The translations under genes were made by a program, and so were the position numbers. The notes beneath the pieces were generated by a model, which ran no database searches, was not told where the DNA came from, and worked only from the letters and a program-made list of their open reading frames with translations. Shown here piece after piece: positions 1 to 10,560 of a stretch of DNA of 64,000 nt; position 1 is the stretch's first letter, and the number at the start of each line of letters is the position of its first letter. Location: assembly GCA_021521415.1 (NCBI GenBank), contig JAIQDT010001096.1:682001-746000 (forward strand), read 5' to 3'. This DNA is from Bidens hawaiensis. Lineage: Eukaryota > Streptophyta > Magnoliopsida > Asterales > Asteraceae.

Positions 1-1
1 G

Positions 2-1831
2 ATACCTGAAGTACCAACAGAAACTCCATCTACAACAACAGAAACTCCAGATCCACAGGCTGAATCAGTAGTGGAAGAGCAACCTACTCCACAGGTTGAT
101 AATGTTGAATCAGTTATAGCAGATACAACCGAGAGGTACACTCTCCTTCCCAGGTCTAATAGAGGGGTTCCTCCAACTCGATACTCCCCAGAAAAACAGT
201 CAAAAAATTCAAGGTATCCTGTAGCGAATATGGTCAACGGGAACTTATCTGACAGCGCTAAAGCATTTACCAGTTCATTATACTCTCAACAAATACCTAA
301 TTCTGTGAAAGAAGCTCAAGGAGATAAGAACTGGGAAGAAGCTATGAAAATGGAGATGGGTGCTCTCAAGAAAAACAACACATGGGAAAGGTGTATTCTT
401 CCTGAGGGAAAGAAAACAGTTGGATGTCGATGGGTGTATACAATAAAATACAAACCAGATGGTTCCATTGGAAGATACAAAGCTCGACTTGTTGCCAAGG
501 GGTACACTCAGACATATGGGGTTGATTACTCTGAAACATTCTCACCGGTTGCAAAAATGGACACGATCAGAGTCCTTTTCTCTATAGCAGCTAACAAGAA
601 GTGGTCTTTACACCAGTTTGATGTTACGAATGCCTTTCTTCATGGAGACCTAACAGAAGAAGTATACATGGAAGCACCTCCTGGTTTTTCAGGGGACTTT
701 AAAGAAAGGGAAGTCTGTCGGTTGAAGAAATCCCTATATGGGCTAAAGCAGTCTCCTAGGGCATGGTTCGGAAAATTCACTTTGGCCATGAAAGAGTATG
801 GGTATAACCAAAGCAATGCTGATCATACCCTATTCCTCAAAAGAAGAAAAGGTCTTGTTACTTGCCTGATCATATATGTAGACGACATGATCATTACCGG
901 AGATGATGAAGAAGAAATAGCACGACTGAGAACAAATCTTTTTTCAAAATTTGAAATGAAAGACCTTGGGAATCTCAAGTATTTTCTCGGGATAGAAGCT
1001 TTGAGGTCCAAACAGGGGATATTCATCTGCCAAAAAAAGTATGTTCTTGATCTCCTAGCAGAAACGGGACTGGTTGGCTGTAAACCAGCAGATACTCCAA
1101 TGGTAGTGAACCACAACCTTCACATGGAACCCGATGGAAAACTGGCAGACAAAGAAAGGTATCAACGGCTTGTGGGCAAGTTAATTTACCTCTCTCACAC
1201 TCGTCCTGATATAGCTTATGCTGTTGGAGTGGTGAGTCAATTCATGCATCAACCACAAGTTGCCCACATGGAAGCTGCTCAAAGAATATTAAGATATCTC
1301 AAGGGAACCGCAGGCCATGGAGTATTGTTCAAACCAAATGGACATTTAACTGTTGAGCTCTACACCGATGCAGACTGGGCAGGAGATAAAGGAAACCGAA
1401 GGTCAACATCAGGGTATTTCTCCTTGGTTGGTGGAAACCTCGTTACATGGAGGAGTAAGAAACAGAAGGTAGTTGCCTTGTCAAGTGCAGAAGCAGAATT
1501 TAGAGGTATAGCTCGAGGGTTAAGTGAAGTTTTGTGGATTAGGAAGCTGTTAGAAGATATTGGCTTTCCCCAAGTTGTTCCCAGTAAAGTTATGTGTGAC
1601 AATAAAGCTGCAATACAAATCTCTGAAAACCCAGTTCAACATGACCGGACTAAACACGTGGAGGTAGATCGACATTTCATCAAAGAGAAATTGGAAGAAA
1701 GAATCATCGAACTTCCGTATGTTCCATCAAAAGATCAACTTGCAGATATACTCACAAAGGCCGTCAACGGAAATGCTTTGAGTAGTTGTTTGAGCAAGTT
1801 GAGTATTGGTGATCCCACTATTCAACTTTAG
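2..1831 (+). CDS. Copia Pol polyprotein, reverse transcriptase and RNase H (5' partial)
   Basis: This is the C-terminal part of a copia polyprotein. The frame is open from base 2; the first in-frame Met is at 71, but it is internal to the polyprotein. A Thr/Pro/Glu-rich linker (to about base 250) leads into the copia-type RT, with WVYTIKYKPDGSI and ARLVAKGYTQ near the N side and the catalytic YVDD motif at about residue 268 counted from the Met at 71. The RNase H domain follows, with its acidic residues in DADWAG, SSAEAEF and CDNKAAI. The TAG stop at 1829-1831 sits just before the polypurine tract, the normal place for copia. No stops or frameshifts are visible over 609 codons, so the element is fairly young. 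Confidence 0.95.
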   Translation: MPEVPTETPSTTTETPDPQAESVVEEQPTPQVDNVESVIADTTERYTLLPRSNRGVPPTRYSPEKQSKNSRYPVANMVNGNLSDSAKAFTSSLYSQQIPNSVKEAQGDKNWEEAMKMEMGALKKNNTWERCILPEGKKTVGCRWVYTIKYKPDGSIGRYKARLVAKGYTQTYGVDYSETFSPVAKMDTIRVLFSIAANKKWSLHQFDVTNAFLHGDLTEEVYMEAPPGFSGDFKEREVCRLKKSLYGLKQSPRAWFGKFTLAMKEYGYNQSNADHTLFLKRRKGLVTCLIIYVDDMIITGDDEEEIARLRTNLFSKFEMKDLGNLKYFLGIEALRSKQGIFICQKKYVLDLLAETGLVGCKPADTPMVVNHNLHMEPDGKLADKERYQRLVGKLIYLSHTRPDIAYAVGVVSQFMHQPQVAHMEAAQRILRYLKGTAGHGVLFKPNGHLTVELYTDADWAGDKGNRRSTSGYFSLVGGNLVTWRSKKQKVVALSSAEAEFRGIARGLSEVLWIRKLLEDIGFPQVVPSKVMCDNKAAIQISENPVQHDRTKHVEVDRHFIKEKLEERIIELPYVPSKDQLADILTKAVNGNALSSCLSKLSIGDPTIQL

Positions 1832-1837
1832 GGGGAG

Positions 1838-2072
1838 TGTTAAAAAGAATGGATCAGTCAAAGATTTGTTACATTATTTCCGAAAATTAAAAGATTGGCC
1901 ACGATTTCCTCCCCAATCCCAGCAAACTTTTTCTCCAAGTCTTTACCTTATTTATTACATTGTAATAATTATAAATAGGGTTCTTTCTTATCATTGTATA
2001 CACACAATAAAAATCAATACAATATTTTCAGCTTTCAATTCTTTTCTCTCTGTCTTTCTGTACCAGACAACA
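1838..2072 (+). repeat. 3' LTR of the copia element (235 bp)
   Basis: It starts TGTTAAAAAG right after the polypurine tract and ends ACAACA, giving TGTT..AACA terminal inverted bases. It contains a TATA-like box (TATAAATAGG, about 1971) and an AATAAA signal near 2006. The right edge is fixed by PAP exon homology resuming at 2073 (TTCTCCTGCAGGGAC against TTCTCCCGCAGGAAC in copy B). Confidence 0.88.
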
Positions 2073-3879
2073 TTCTCCTGCAGGGACATTAACCTTTACA
2101 CGTGGCAGCATGTGTGGTATGGTGTATTTCTTTTCCGCACAGACGTGTATTTTCTAGTGATCAAAGATCCAATAAAAACTTGACAACTTTTGTCCACGTG
2201 TACCTTTTTATTCGATTTTAACATCGGTGTTTAAGATTTTTAATAATTAATGGCCTATAGGACCCCCTGCCCGTACAATTGGATGGCGTGATCCTGGTTT
2301 TATCCACACAAGTTTCTTAAAGGATTTGTGGCCTAATACCATATATGTGTGTAGCTTGTAACTTTATACATATATGCGCGTGCACGCGCAATTTTCTCTC
2401 TTATTATTTATATTATTTTATGAAAACGTGTTCCAGATACGAATATCGCATGGGGCATCTACTAAAAGACGGATTAACTGTTTGGAGTAAAACATATTCA
2501 TTCAAATCATCCCCATCTCCGGGACAAGACTCGCTACAACGTGTTATAATATTTGGAGACATGGGAAAGGTAGTATTTGCAAAGACAAGTTTAAGAACTT
2601 TTGTTATCTTGGAAATTATTCTAATAATTTTTCAATGAAATAATGTGTTTAGGCCGAACGCGATGGATCAAATGAGTATGCAAATTATCAACCTGGATCC
2701 CTGCTTACTACAGACCAATTAATCAACGACCTCGATAACTATGATATAGTTTTTCATATCGGAGATTTGCCCTATGCGAATGGATATCTATCACAATGGG
2801 ATCAATTCACGTCGCAAATCGAACCTATTTAATCAGTAAAGCCATATATGATTGCAAGGTTTCTTATATGTTAAAACATAAATATTTATAATATGTGCAT
2901 GTATAGTTCTAACTTCTAAATACATGTTAATACTAAAAACTTAATAATTTAATCTTGTAGTGGCAATCATGAACGCGATTATCCTAATTCAGGATCCTTC
3001 TATAACACTCCTGATTCTGGTGGAGAATGCGGTGTGCCGACCAAGACTATGTTCTACGTTCCTGCAGAAAACCGAGCTAAATTCTGGTAAAAAGAAAAAG
3101 AAAAAGAAAACACTTATTTTCTTAAACACTTAATTGGTTTAATATATTTTGAACTCAAGTTTTTTGTAATGTTTACAGGTATTCAACGGATTATGGAAGA
3201 TTCAGAGCACGATTGGCGAGAAGGTTCAGAACAATATGCATGGATAGAGGAATGTTTGGCATCGGTCGATAGACAAAAACAACCATGGCTCATATTTTCT
3301 GCTCATCGTGTTCTTGGCTATTCGTCAAACGATTGGTTAGCAAAAGAGGGTGCGTTTGAAGAGCCGATGGGACGAGCCCATTTACAGAAGCTATGGCAAA
3401 AATATAAAGTGGACATTGCATTTTTCGGACATGTCCATAACTATGAAAGAACATGTCCTATATATCAGGTATGTTTGTGTGTGTATGCAAATATATTACT
3501 CTCTTTTCTTCACTTTAAATAATTTTCACTTTAAATAATGATAAATATTAAAATATTTATCTTTTTTACGGTAGAACCAATGTGTGAACAAGGAAATATC
3601 TCATTATTCAGGTACTGTGAATGGGACGATCCATGTTGTGGTTGGTGGTGGAGGGAGCCATTTGTCGGATTTTATTAAGATTAATACATTTTGGAGCTTG
3701 TATAAAGATCATGATTATGGATTTGTGAAACTCACGGCGTTTAATCACTCTTCGCTATTGTTCGAGTACAAGAAGAGTGTTGATGGAGAGGTTTATGATA
3801 ACTTCACAATCTCGAGGGACTACAGAGACGTATTGGCATGTGTACATGATGGTTGTGAAGCTACCCTTTGGCAACTTAG
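2073..3879 (+). pseudogene. PAP27-type purple acid phosphatase, copy A, 5' cut by copia
   Basis: This is the 3' half of a PAP27-like gene, aligned by eye to copy B. Exon pieces are 2073-2116, 2261-2342, 2437-2569, 2653-2858, 2961-3086, 3179-3468 and 3575-3879. Metal motifs GDMG, GDLPYANGY, GNHERD, SAHRVLGY and GHVHNYERT are still readable. Lesions are: the copia insertion; loss of the donor GT after 2342 (ATATGT instead of GTAAGT); an in-frame TAA at 2830-2832; a 20-nt deletion near 3199 that removes the GMFHFCIA stretch; and a one-base deletion near 3866 that shifts the C terminus. Unlike copies B and D it keeps the intron at 3087-3178. Exons upstream of the copia element are outside the window. 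Confidence 0.9.
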
Positions 3880-4917
3880 TACATGTTTTAAAAATTTCCG
3901 GCAACACGCACACAACTCCATAAATAAGTTTCGATGTTGTGTTTTAACTCGTGTGTATCAAATAATTGTTGTTGAAAGTTTGTCGAATAAGCGCACGCGT
4001 CCTAGGTTTTTTTTCTTTTTCCCACTACAAGTTGTTTGTAGAGTTGTTAATGTATGGTTTTACACTTGCAAAATAAAGTTTGAAGTTGTTGATTGCATTA
4101 ACAATGCCTTTTTTGTTATTTATTAATTAAACTTCTGTAAATAAAATAACTTATTTTATTAAATACAGAATGTGACACCCTGATAGGGTTGTTTAAATTG
4201 CTCGAAAAATGCTCGTTCTAATTATCTTCACATCATGATTCAACCAACAGTTTCGTATATAAGCGTTATCAAATGACACATATAACATGGCAATTTATAA
4301 ACATGCTAAGTTAGTGAAGATAATACACTGTATAAGAATTTCGAAATGGCTCAAGGTTGTGTATTATAAACTTAACCGGGTTAGGATAACTACAACCTAG
4401 TATAACATGAGATGAATAAATCCAGCATGTTGTAAACAATCAGTTTCTATGAATATTTATACTTGGGATGTCATCGGTAATAAATCAATTAATTGGTCGA
4501 GTTGAAAGTGGACCTATAATATACACGTGCACAAATCCGGTTTTTTTAAAAACTGGTTTCAGCTTTGGTCAACAAAATCAAGAACGAGATCGGGTGGGAA
4601 CCGTTTCCGGACACGGTTGGGTTTTTGACCGTATTTAGACCAGCTTGGCTGGGTTTTATCGGTTTTTGGCTGGGTCGGGTGTATATGAAAATGTGCTGAA
4701 TTAGAAAGTAAACCAAAAATGAACAAAATAAGTGGGAAATTAAAGTATTTATTAAGTAACAATATGAAGGTTTTGACCAGATAGAGGTGTAACGGTTTCA
4801 GGCCGGGTATGCTGGGCCGGGTCCGAAACCAGGTTTTATGCTCAAATATACTGTAATATACCCTATTGGGCTGCTACATGTAAAACCTGCTAGGCCCGAG
4901 TAAAAGTGGCTCTTGGG

Positions 4918-5527
4918 TAGGGCCGTCCAAACCGCTCGTCGCTCGAACTCGTTCGGCGCTCGCTCGGAAAATGTTCACTTGTTTTTCGCTTGATTGTAAA
5001 CGAGCCGCTCTGCTCGGTTTGGTTCGGCTCGAATATTTTTAATTTATTTTATATATAATTATACATGAACAAATATAAATATATAGACAAAACACATAAA
5101 TACAAGTTTACAATTTTTTTAACCCCTTTAAGTTTTTCTTATTTCGTCAATTTTATAGTTTTATTTGTTCCCTTCAAGTTTTTAGAATACTAGAAGTGTG
5201 TTTACATGATCATTTTATTTCACTTCAAACTTACTTTTAATAAAAATTTACAATCTATTTTTTGTATAAAAACTACTAATTTATTTATAAAATATTTAAT
5301 TTACAACCTTTAAACTTTTTTCTTATTGAAAATTTTAAAGTGAAAAAGAAATAAATAACGCTCGAAATCGCTCGATGTTCGATCGAAAAATGCTCGATTC
5401 GATTTTGGCTCGTTTCAGTTTTCGGTTGGTTCGAATTTAAACCGTTCGGTTCGGTTCGGTTGTAAACGATCCAAGAGACGAGCAAGCTTTGTTCGGTTCA
5501 GTTAAGTTCGGCTCGTGAACAGCCCTG
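4918..5527. mobile_element. Non-autonomous hAT-like element (610 bp), 8-bp TSD CTCTTGGG
   Basis: It starts TAGGGCCGTCC and ends AACAGCCCTG, imperfect inverted termini, flanked by perfect CTCTTGGG duplications at 4910-4917 and 5528-5535. The paralogous flank has a single CTCTTGGG at 17371-17378 with no insert, a natural empty site. The interior is AT-rich, with GCTCG/TTCGG-rich arms at both ends and no transposase. Confidence 0.85.
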
Positions 5528-5929
5528 CTCTTGGGCGGTTGGGCGTGTAACACTTGGTGGGCTCGAATGGGAATAGAAAGCATTGTGAGCAGGTGGGCCG
5601 CTAATGCCAGCCGTATAAGAAACAGCCTGAATTTGGGTTTGGGCTGGGCTGGGCTGGGCTGGGCTGGGCTTGCGTTATAAGGTGGGTGGATTAAAGGTTG
5701 CAACGTGGACCACTTGACCATTATCCGGTCCATATTTTGATGATATGATTATCTTGTTGTGGCCCCGAGTAACCGCGTATCATTTTCATCATGTATATCA
5801 AATTGGCATGCATGCACTCACTGCCATATGTTTATCAACAGATAGAGGTCCACATTTCTCAACAGGCCCTATCAATCTTTTTAGGTGTAAATCGCATTAA
5901 ATTTTTTTACCTTTTTTAGGCTATTCATT

Positions 5930-6210
5930 ATGGAGGGGCTTTAAAGCCCATTCACGTCATCGTCACGTAGTAAACGGGACTTTGAAGCCCCTTTCATTAA
6001 TGTTCCACTATTGTTTAAAGGCCATTCCCCGCCACATTATATGTATGTATGTATGAGAGAGAGATGGTGAAAAGTATTATGGCCCCACCAAAATCCCAAG
6101 CCGGCCGTCTTCACATTAAACAACCCCCCCCCCCCCCCCCCCCCCCCCGGATGTCCTCTATGGTGGTTGGGGCTTTAAAGCCCCTTTCCCGCCTATAGAA
6201 GATGGTCTTA
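5930..6210. repeat. GGGGCTTTAAAGCCC-bearing repeat with a 25-base poly-C tract
   Basis: Several copies of the palindrome GGGGCTTTAAAGCCC or close variants (near 5936, 5968 and 6170) flank a run of 25 C at 6124-6148. It may be a degraded small inverted-repeat element. The length of the poly-C run is unreliable in any assembly. Confidence 0.5.
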
Positions 6211-6842
6211 TAAGAAATTTCATGTCCTTGGCAGATCAATCATTTTACATATCTAAAGTGAAAACAAATTCACTAAAAAAATTGGTTCGTATTTTAAAAA
6301 CCATTTTCATGAGATGTTAAAAACATGGAAAAATAAGTTGAAAGTGTGATATTCGAGCTATACTAAGTACTAACATTATGTTTTTGTTTGTAACACTCAA
6401 AATGAACCTAATATACATTGAATACGTATTTACATATTTTTAAAAAATTTACTATTATTCTAGTGGAGGTTTAAAACTCTAGCTTGTTTATAATAACCAG
6501 TGCCCCGGCCCTGCTTCCATGACATCTATACGTGTATAACCACAAACACTTAACATTAAGCAATCTTAAAACCAAAATCACTTATATAATTTTAGAATTT
6601 AAAGACCTTAATGAAATGCTAACCTCCACCAACCAAAATACTATTGTGAACATATTTTTTTTCTGGTTTTCCACTTTTCCTATTAAAATAACATTAGCTT
6701 ATCTTGGGTATCCCCAATTTTGTGGGACATGATCAATCTCCTATTGGTTATGGTGGGATTGCATTTATCTTATACGGATATTGTTGTCCAATAAATTAAA
6801 AATTGTGAGATGCAGTCATGAATTATCAATAGAGAAGGCCTT

Positions 6843-6843
<1 letters not shown>

Positions 6844-6888
<45 letters not shown>
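6844..6888. repeat. (TAA)n microsatellite
   Basis: About 15 perfect TAA/AAT units. The duplicated flank at about 27410 has only a short version, so the tract expanded or contracted after duplication. Confidence 0.9.
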
Positions 6889-8150
6889 TATTTTCTGGTT
6901 CTAATAATCTTTCATGATCGATAGTTTTTATCGTTTAATTTATTAAATACAAAACCGGTGATGTTTGAGATATGCAGTTATTGAATAGTGGTGGTTTGTG
7001 ACGGCATTGTGATGCCTGAACCGACGGTTAAGGGTGGATGCAAAGAAACAATGCGATAATTATGAATAATGTATCTTTTATTTCTTAATAACTAATCAAG
7101 ATCTCTTTAATTAGATTATACAATAAAAAGTTATGAAGCTGACAAGCTGATGATGATGCTAATAAAACTAATGATGATTTGCAAATGATAAAAACTCAAT
7201 ATATATTGCAAATAATTAGTCTATGAAGAATCATTTGGTATATCGATTCGATCACCTAATGAATCGTTTAACTATTACTCACTTGGATAGTGAGAGTAAA
7301 ACAATCGTGTGTATCCTAACGTAGCCCAATTAAGTGTAAACCTTGATGAAAATTGGTAACTATGTAAGTTTAATTTATCAAACTAGTGTGGAGAGATGAT
7401 AGTGTTCGACATGTATAGTTAAAAGTTAAAAGAGAGTGGAATTTATATGTTTTTTGAACAACTTAATTTAGATAAATAAGTTGGTTTGGAGAGTAAAGCA
7501 TATATGATATGCTAAGCCTACAAGAAGACATCTGATTCTACGTGTACCCAACTCCTTTTGTATTGAATTTTATTAGATAACCCAACTCATGATGCATCAA
7601 ATTTTATCCACGAACACAACTCGAGTCACATTGTCAGCAAACCCAAATCGTGTTTTATAGAGACTAGGGATGGAAGACCCGTTTAGTTTTTTTGGTCCCT
7701 AAGATTATTAATCCTAATCTTGTTCAATGTAATTGTAATATTGTACCGAGCTTAATAAGATACCTAGTTGCAGTCCGTTGATGTAGATCGTCTTGAATAA
7801 ACCATGTTAAATTGTCATGTTGCTATTGTTTTTTTTCGTTTGCGTGATATTTGTTTGTGCACTTATGTGTTAGTTCCACCACTCCACTTAATCCTTAACA
7901 CGCAACTCAAAAGGTTACAGAACAAAAATTACATATATATATATATATATATATAATATTTTCAGAGATTGATTTTTGACCACATGGATTCCTGCCTATA
8001 GTGGTTACCAGAAAGGTGATTTCTTTAACTGGAGGTAGGTACAAGGATGAAAAAAACAAACGTTTGTTTTCTTCAAGATGTTGTCACAGTAATCATAATT
8101 TTCTTTACATTTTTAAACTGATTATAAACTTTAGTTAATCAATAAACAAA

Positions 8151-9970
8151 CAAAATATGATCTAGCTAGATCATTAGAGAGAAATATATTATTAAAAAGA
8201 TATTGTATTTGATTTATGCATCTAAAATAAAGTTTGTATAGGGTTATACATCTAGGTAAAGTTAAAATACAAAGAGAGACAAAAATAAGAAGTGTAAAAA
8301 ACCCAAAATATAATAAAAACAAAAAAAATTAAAAAAATAAAATGTTTCCGTCATCATTCTCGTTCAAAAAAATGATAAAAATAAAAAAAAATTGACAAAA
8401 AGACACAATGCCGAGATAAAAAACACAATGACGAAAATGAACAAAAGACACAACTATAACAAAAAAAAGACATAAAAGATCACAAAATATAATACAATGC
8501 CGAACAAAATATAGCACAATTTTGAGTAATATAACACAATATAAAGAAAAACTGACACAATGTTAAAGAAAAAAAGACACAATCAATGACGAAAATAAAC
8601 ACAAAACACAATGATAAACAAAAAGACACAACGACTTTTTTCACTTACTATTGTTTTTTTATGAGGACGAGAAAGACGGTGGAAACATTTTCGTGTTTTT
8701 TATTTTTTTCGTTTTTTTATTAAATTTTAAGTTACAATTTATTTATTTAGATTTATTTGAGAGGTTATTTTTGTGTGCCTACAAATGCTTCTCATCTTTT
8801 TCATTTTCGTTTATATTTGTTGAATAACTTGACCCATATCTATCTAGCCTGGTTTAACATCAATTGATTTCTTGTTTTTCATACGAACTAATTAATTGCA
8901 GTGTAAAAGTTGACATAGTAAAATATTCTTTTTTTTTTTTGGTAGTAGAGCAAATATATCAGCTGGGTAGGTTGGATTTGAAATATGAAAACTTTGTGTA
9001 AAAAGATTTACATTTGTTGCCTTATAATTATAAGGGTGATGTTTTTTTAATGTGTGCAAGTAGGCCCAATATTGAAGAACGTATTTCCATTGTATTATTA
9101 TTTTATCTGAAAAAAAATGAAAGCACGAGTAAAAAAATAGGAAAATATCTTGGAATTTTGCTATGCTTTAGTCTATAAAATTTCGAACCACTCAGAATAT
9201 GCCAAGTGAAAAACGCATCTTTACTTTGTGAACTTTAAAGCATTTCAATTATCACCTATAACAGGTACGCGGATAACCAGTTATGTCGTAACCTCCTTTT
9301 AAATAGTAAAGCTGATCTTAATGAAAAAAGTTGTGGTTCTTTAACGTCGATTAGTTATTGTGAACGACTCGTTGAATTCTTTTTAAGAACACATCGGCTT
9401 TGGGGGAAGTGGCCCAAACATATCAAAAGCAAAGAGAATGAAAACGAGTTGATTCTCAGCACATACTTTTTCATGTTTAACAATTTTCCTTGATATAAAC
9501 TAAAACGGTACAAATGGAGAGTTTTGAAAGTGTTGGTTGGTGTTGTTGAAGCTTGTATAGTGTTCTTGCTGCTAGTTTCATAGCATTTTGGTTTTTTGGT
9601 TTTTAAATATAGTCACATACGAATCCTTAGGGAGATGTTTGGTGGTCGGACATCCATCACGGAGACGTTGGTGGTGGCGGTGAATTAATGGTGAGTGGAG
9701 TTCAATCTTTAAACTTTTTCAAAACTCATGAAGGAGATGAAAACAAAATGAAACATAACAGCGGAGATGATTTTCAATGAGAGAATTTAGTATCAAAACT
9801 CACGAGCCAGACGGATTTCCTTTGAAATTTCACAGGTGGGATCATACAAGATACACGTTGCATAATATTAGTGGCTTTGGAAATTTATCGGCACAAATCC
9901 ATAAGCGTCGCCTCCATGAGTTTTGGGAGGGACATTTTGAGTCAAATAAAGCTTCTCTCTCATAAAATAG
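8151..9970. other. AT-rich spacer, no gene seen
   Basis: This stretch holds AT-rich, poorly conserved DNA. 8400-8640 carries many loose copies of a CACAATGACGAAAA-like unit. The open frames here are short and compositionally biased, and I find no recognisable domain. Confidence 0.6.
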
Positions 9971-10502
9971 ATCATTTTAAGAATTTTCTCCTCAATGATA
10001 TATCATGTTCAAATTTGTCTCTTTAATTCCTTTTTTTTGTGCTAATTAGGCTAGTGGGAGTGGTTCATCCCACCCCTAATCATCTCTAATGCTCTTCCTC
10101 CTCTATGTAAGCACTACGTCATTTTGTCTTTAACCATCTTTCAACACAGGAAATGGTCATTTATCACCCTAATTCATCTTTCTACCATTAATTTGTAGAG
10201 AGAGATAGAGCGCATTGTACAAAGTGAGAAGCGACATGTATACGCCATGCGTAAGGTATTTTTTCCAGGTCTGAGAGACACCATGTTAGTGTTTCTTGCG
10301 GGACCAAGACACCCCGATGACTTCAGGGTGACCACTCGGTCCCCTTTTTGTCCAAACTCCAGACAACCCCATGTTGGACAAATCCATATTTGTATTTCAC
10401 ATAAACCACGTGATGGAAATCGACAACAAAATAATTCATTACCTTTTTTTTTTCTTTATTATTTCTACTTTATAGCACGATGAAATATACATATCAAGTC
10501 AT

Positions 10503-10511
10503 CTATAAAAA
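10503..10511 (+). promoter_or_regulatory. TATA box of PAP copy B
   Basis: CTATAAAAAG stands about 50 bases before the ATG. Copy D has the same CTATAAAAAGCCTAGA context at 39504-39513. The surrounding promoter (about 10020-10560) is shared with copy D once its insertions are set aside. Confidence 0.7.
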
Positions 10512-10560
10512 GCCTAGAACACCTACTCTTTTAAAACATACACTAAAGGTGTTAGCTTAA

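Larger units (their letters stand above)
1..2072 (+). mobile_element. Ty1/copia LTR retrotransposon, 3' part only
   Basis: The window opens inside the pol gene of a copia element and runs through a polypurine tract (TTTAGGGGGAG, 1827-1837) into a short 3' LTR ending at 2072. The next base, 2073, is PAP exon sequence, so the element sits inside copy A of the phosphatase array. The 5' LTR, gag, protease and most of integrase lie to the left of the window. The domain order RT then RNase H, with integrase upstream, is diagnostic of copia rather than gypsy. The short LTR would suit the Ale/Retrofit lineage, but that is a guess. Confidence 0.93.
3880..8150. repeat. Duplicated 3' flank, unit 1
   Basis: Beyond copy A the sequence resembles 16308-18248 continued at 27233-29660, and part of it resembles 31112-31640. 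Shared landmarks include the GGCAACACGCACACAACTCC block (near 3900, 16330 and 31130) and the AACATGTTGTAAACAATC block (near 4430 and 17043). The CCTATTAAAATAACATTAGC block (6677 and 27232) spans the gypsy insertion site. This is a segmental duplication of a PAP gene with several kb of downstream DNA. I see no gene inside it. Confidence 0.75.

Noticed and set aside
1806..2183. Open frame crossing the copia pol end and LTR
   Set aside because: It overlaps the pol stop, polypurine tract and LTR in another frame and then enters PAP exon sequence; no codon signal or domain.
6124..6148. 25-base poly-C as a functional signal
   Set aside because: Homopolymer length is unreliable and no gene or structure depends on it.
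9777..9965. Small open frame upstream of copy B
   Set aside because: Only 62 codons, no recognisable motif and no counterpart at copy D.
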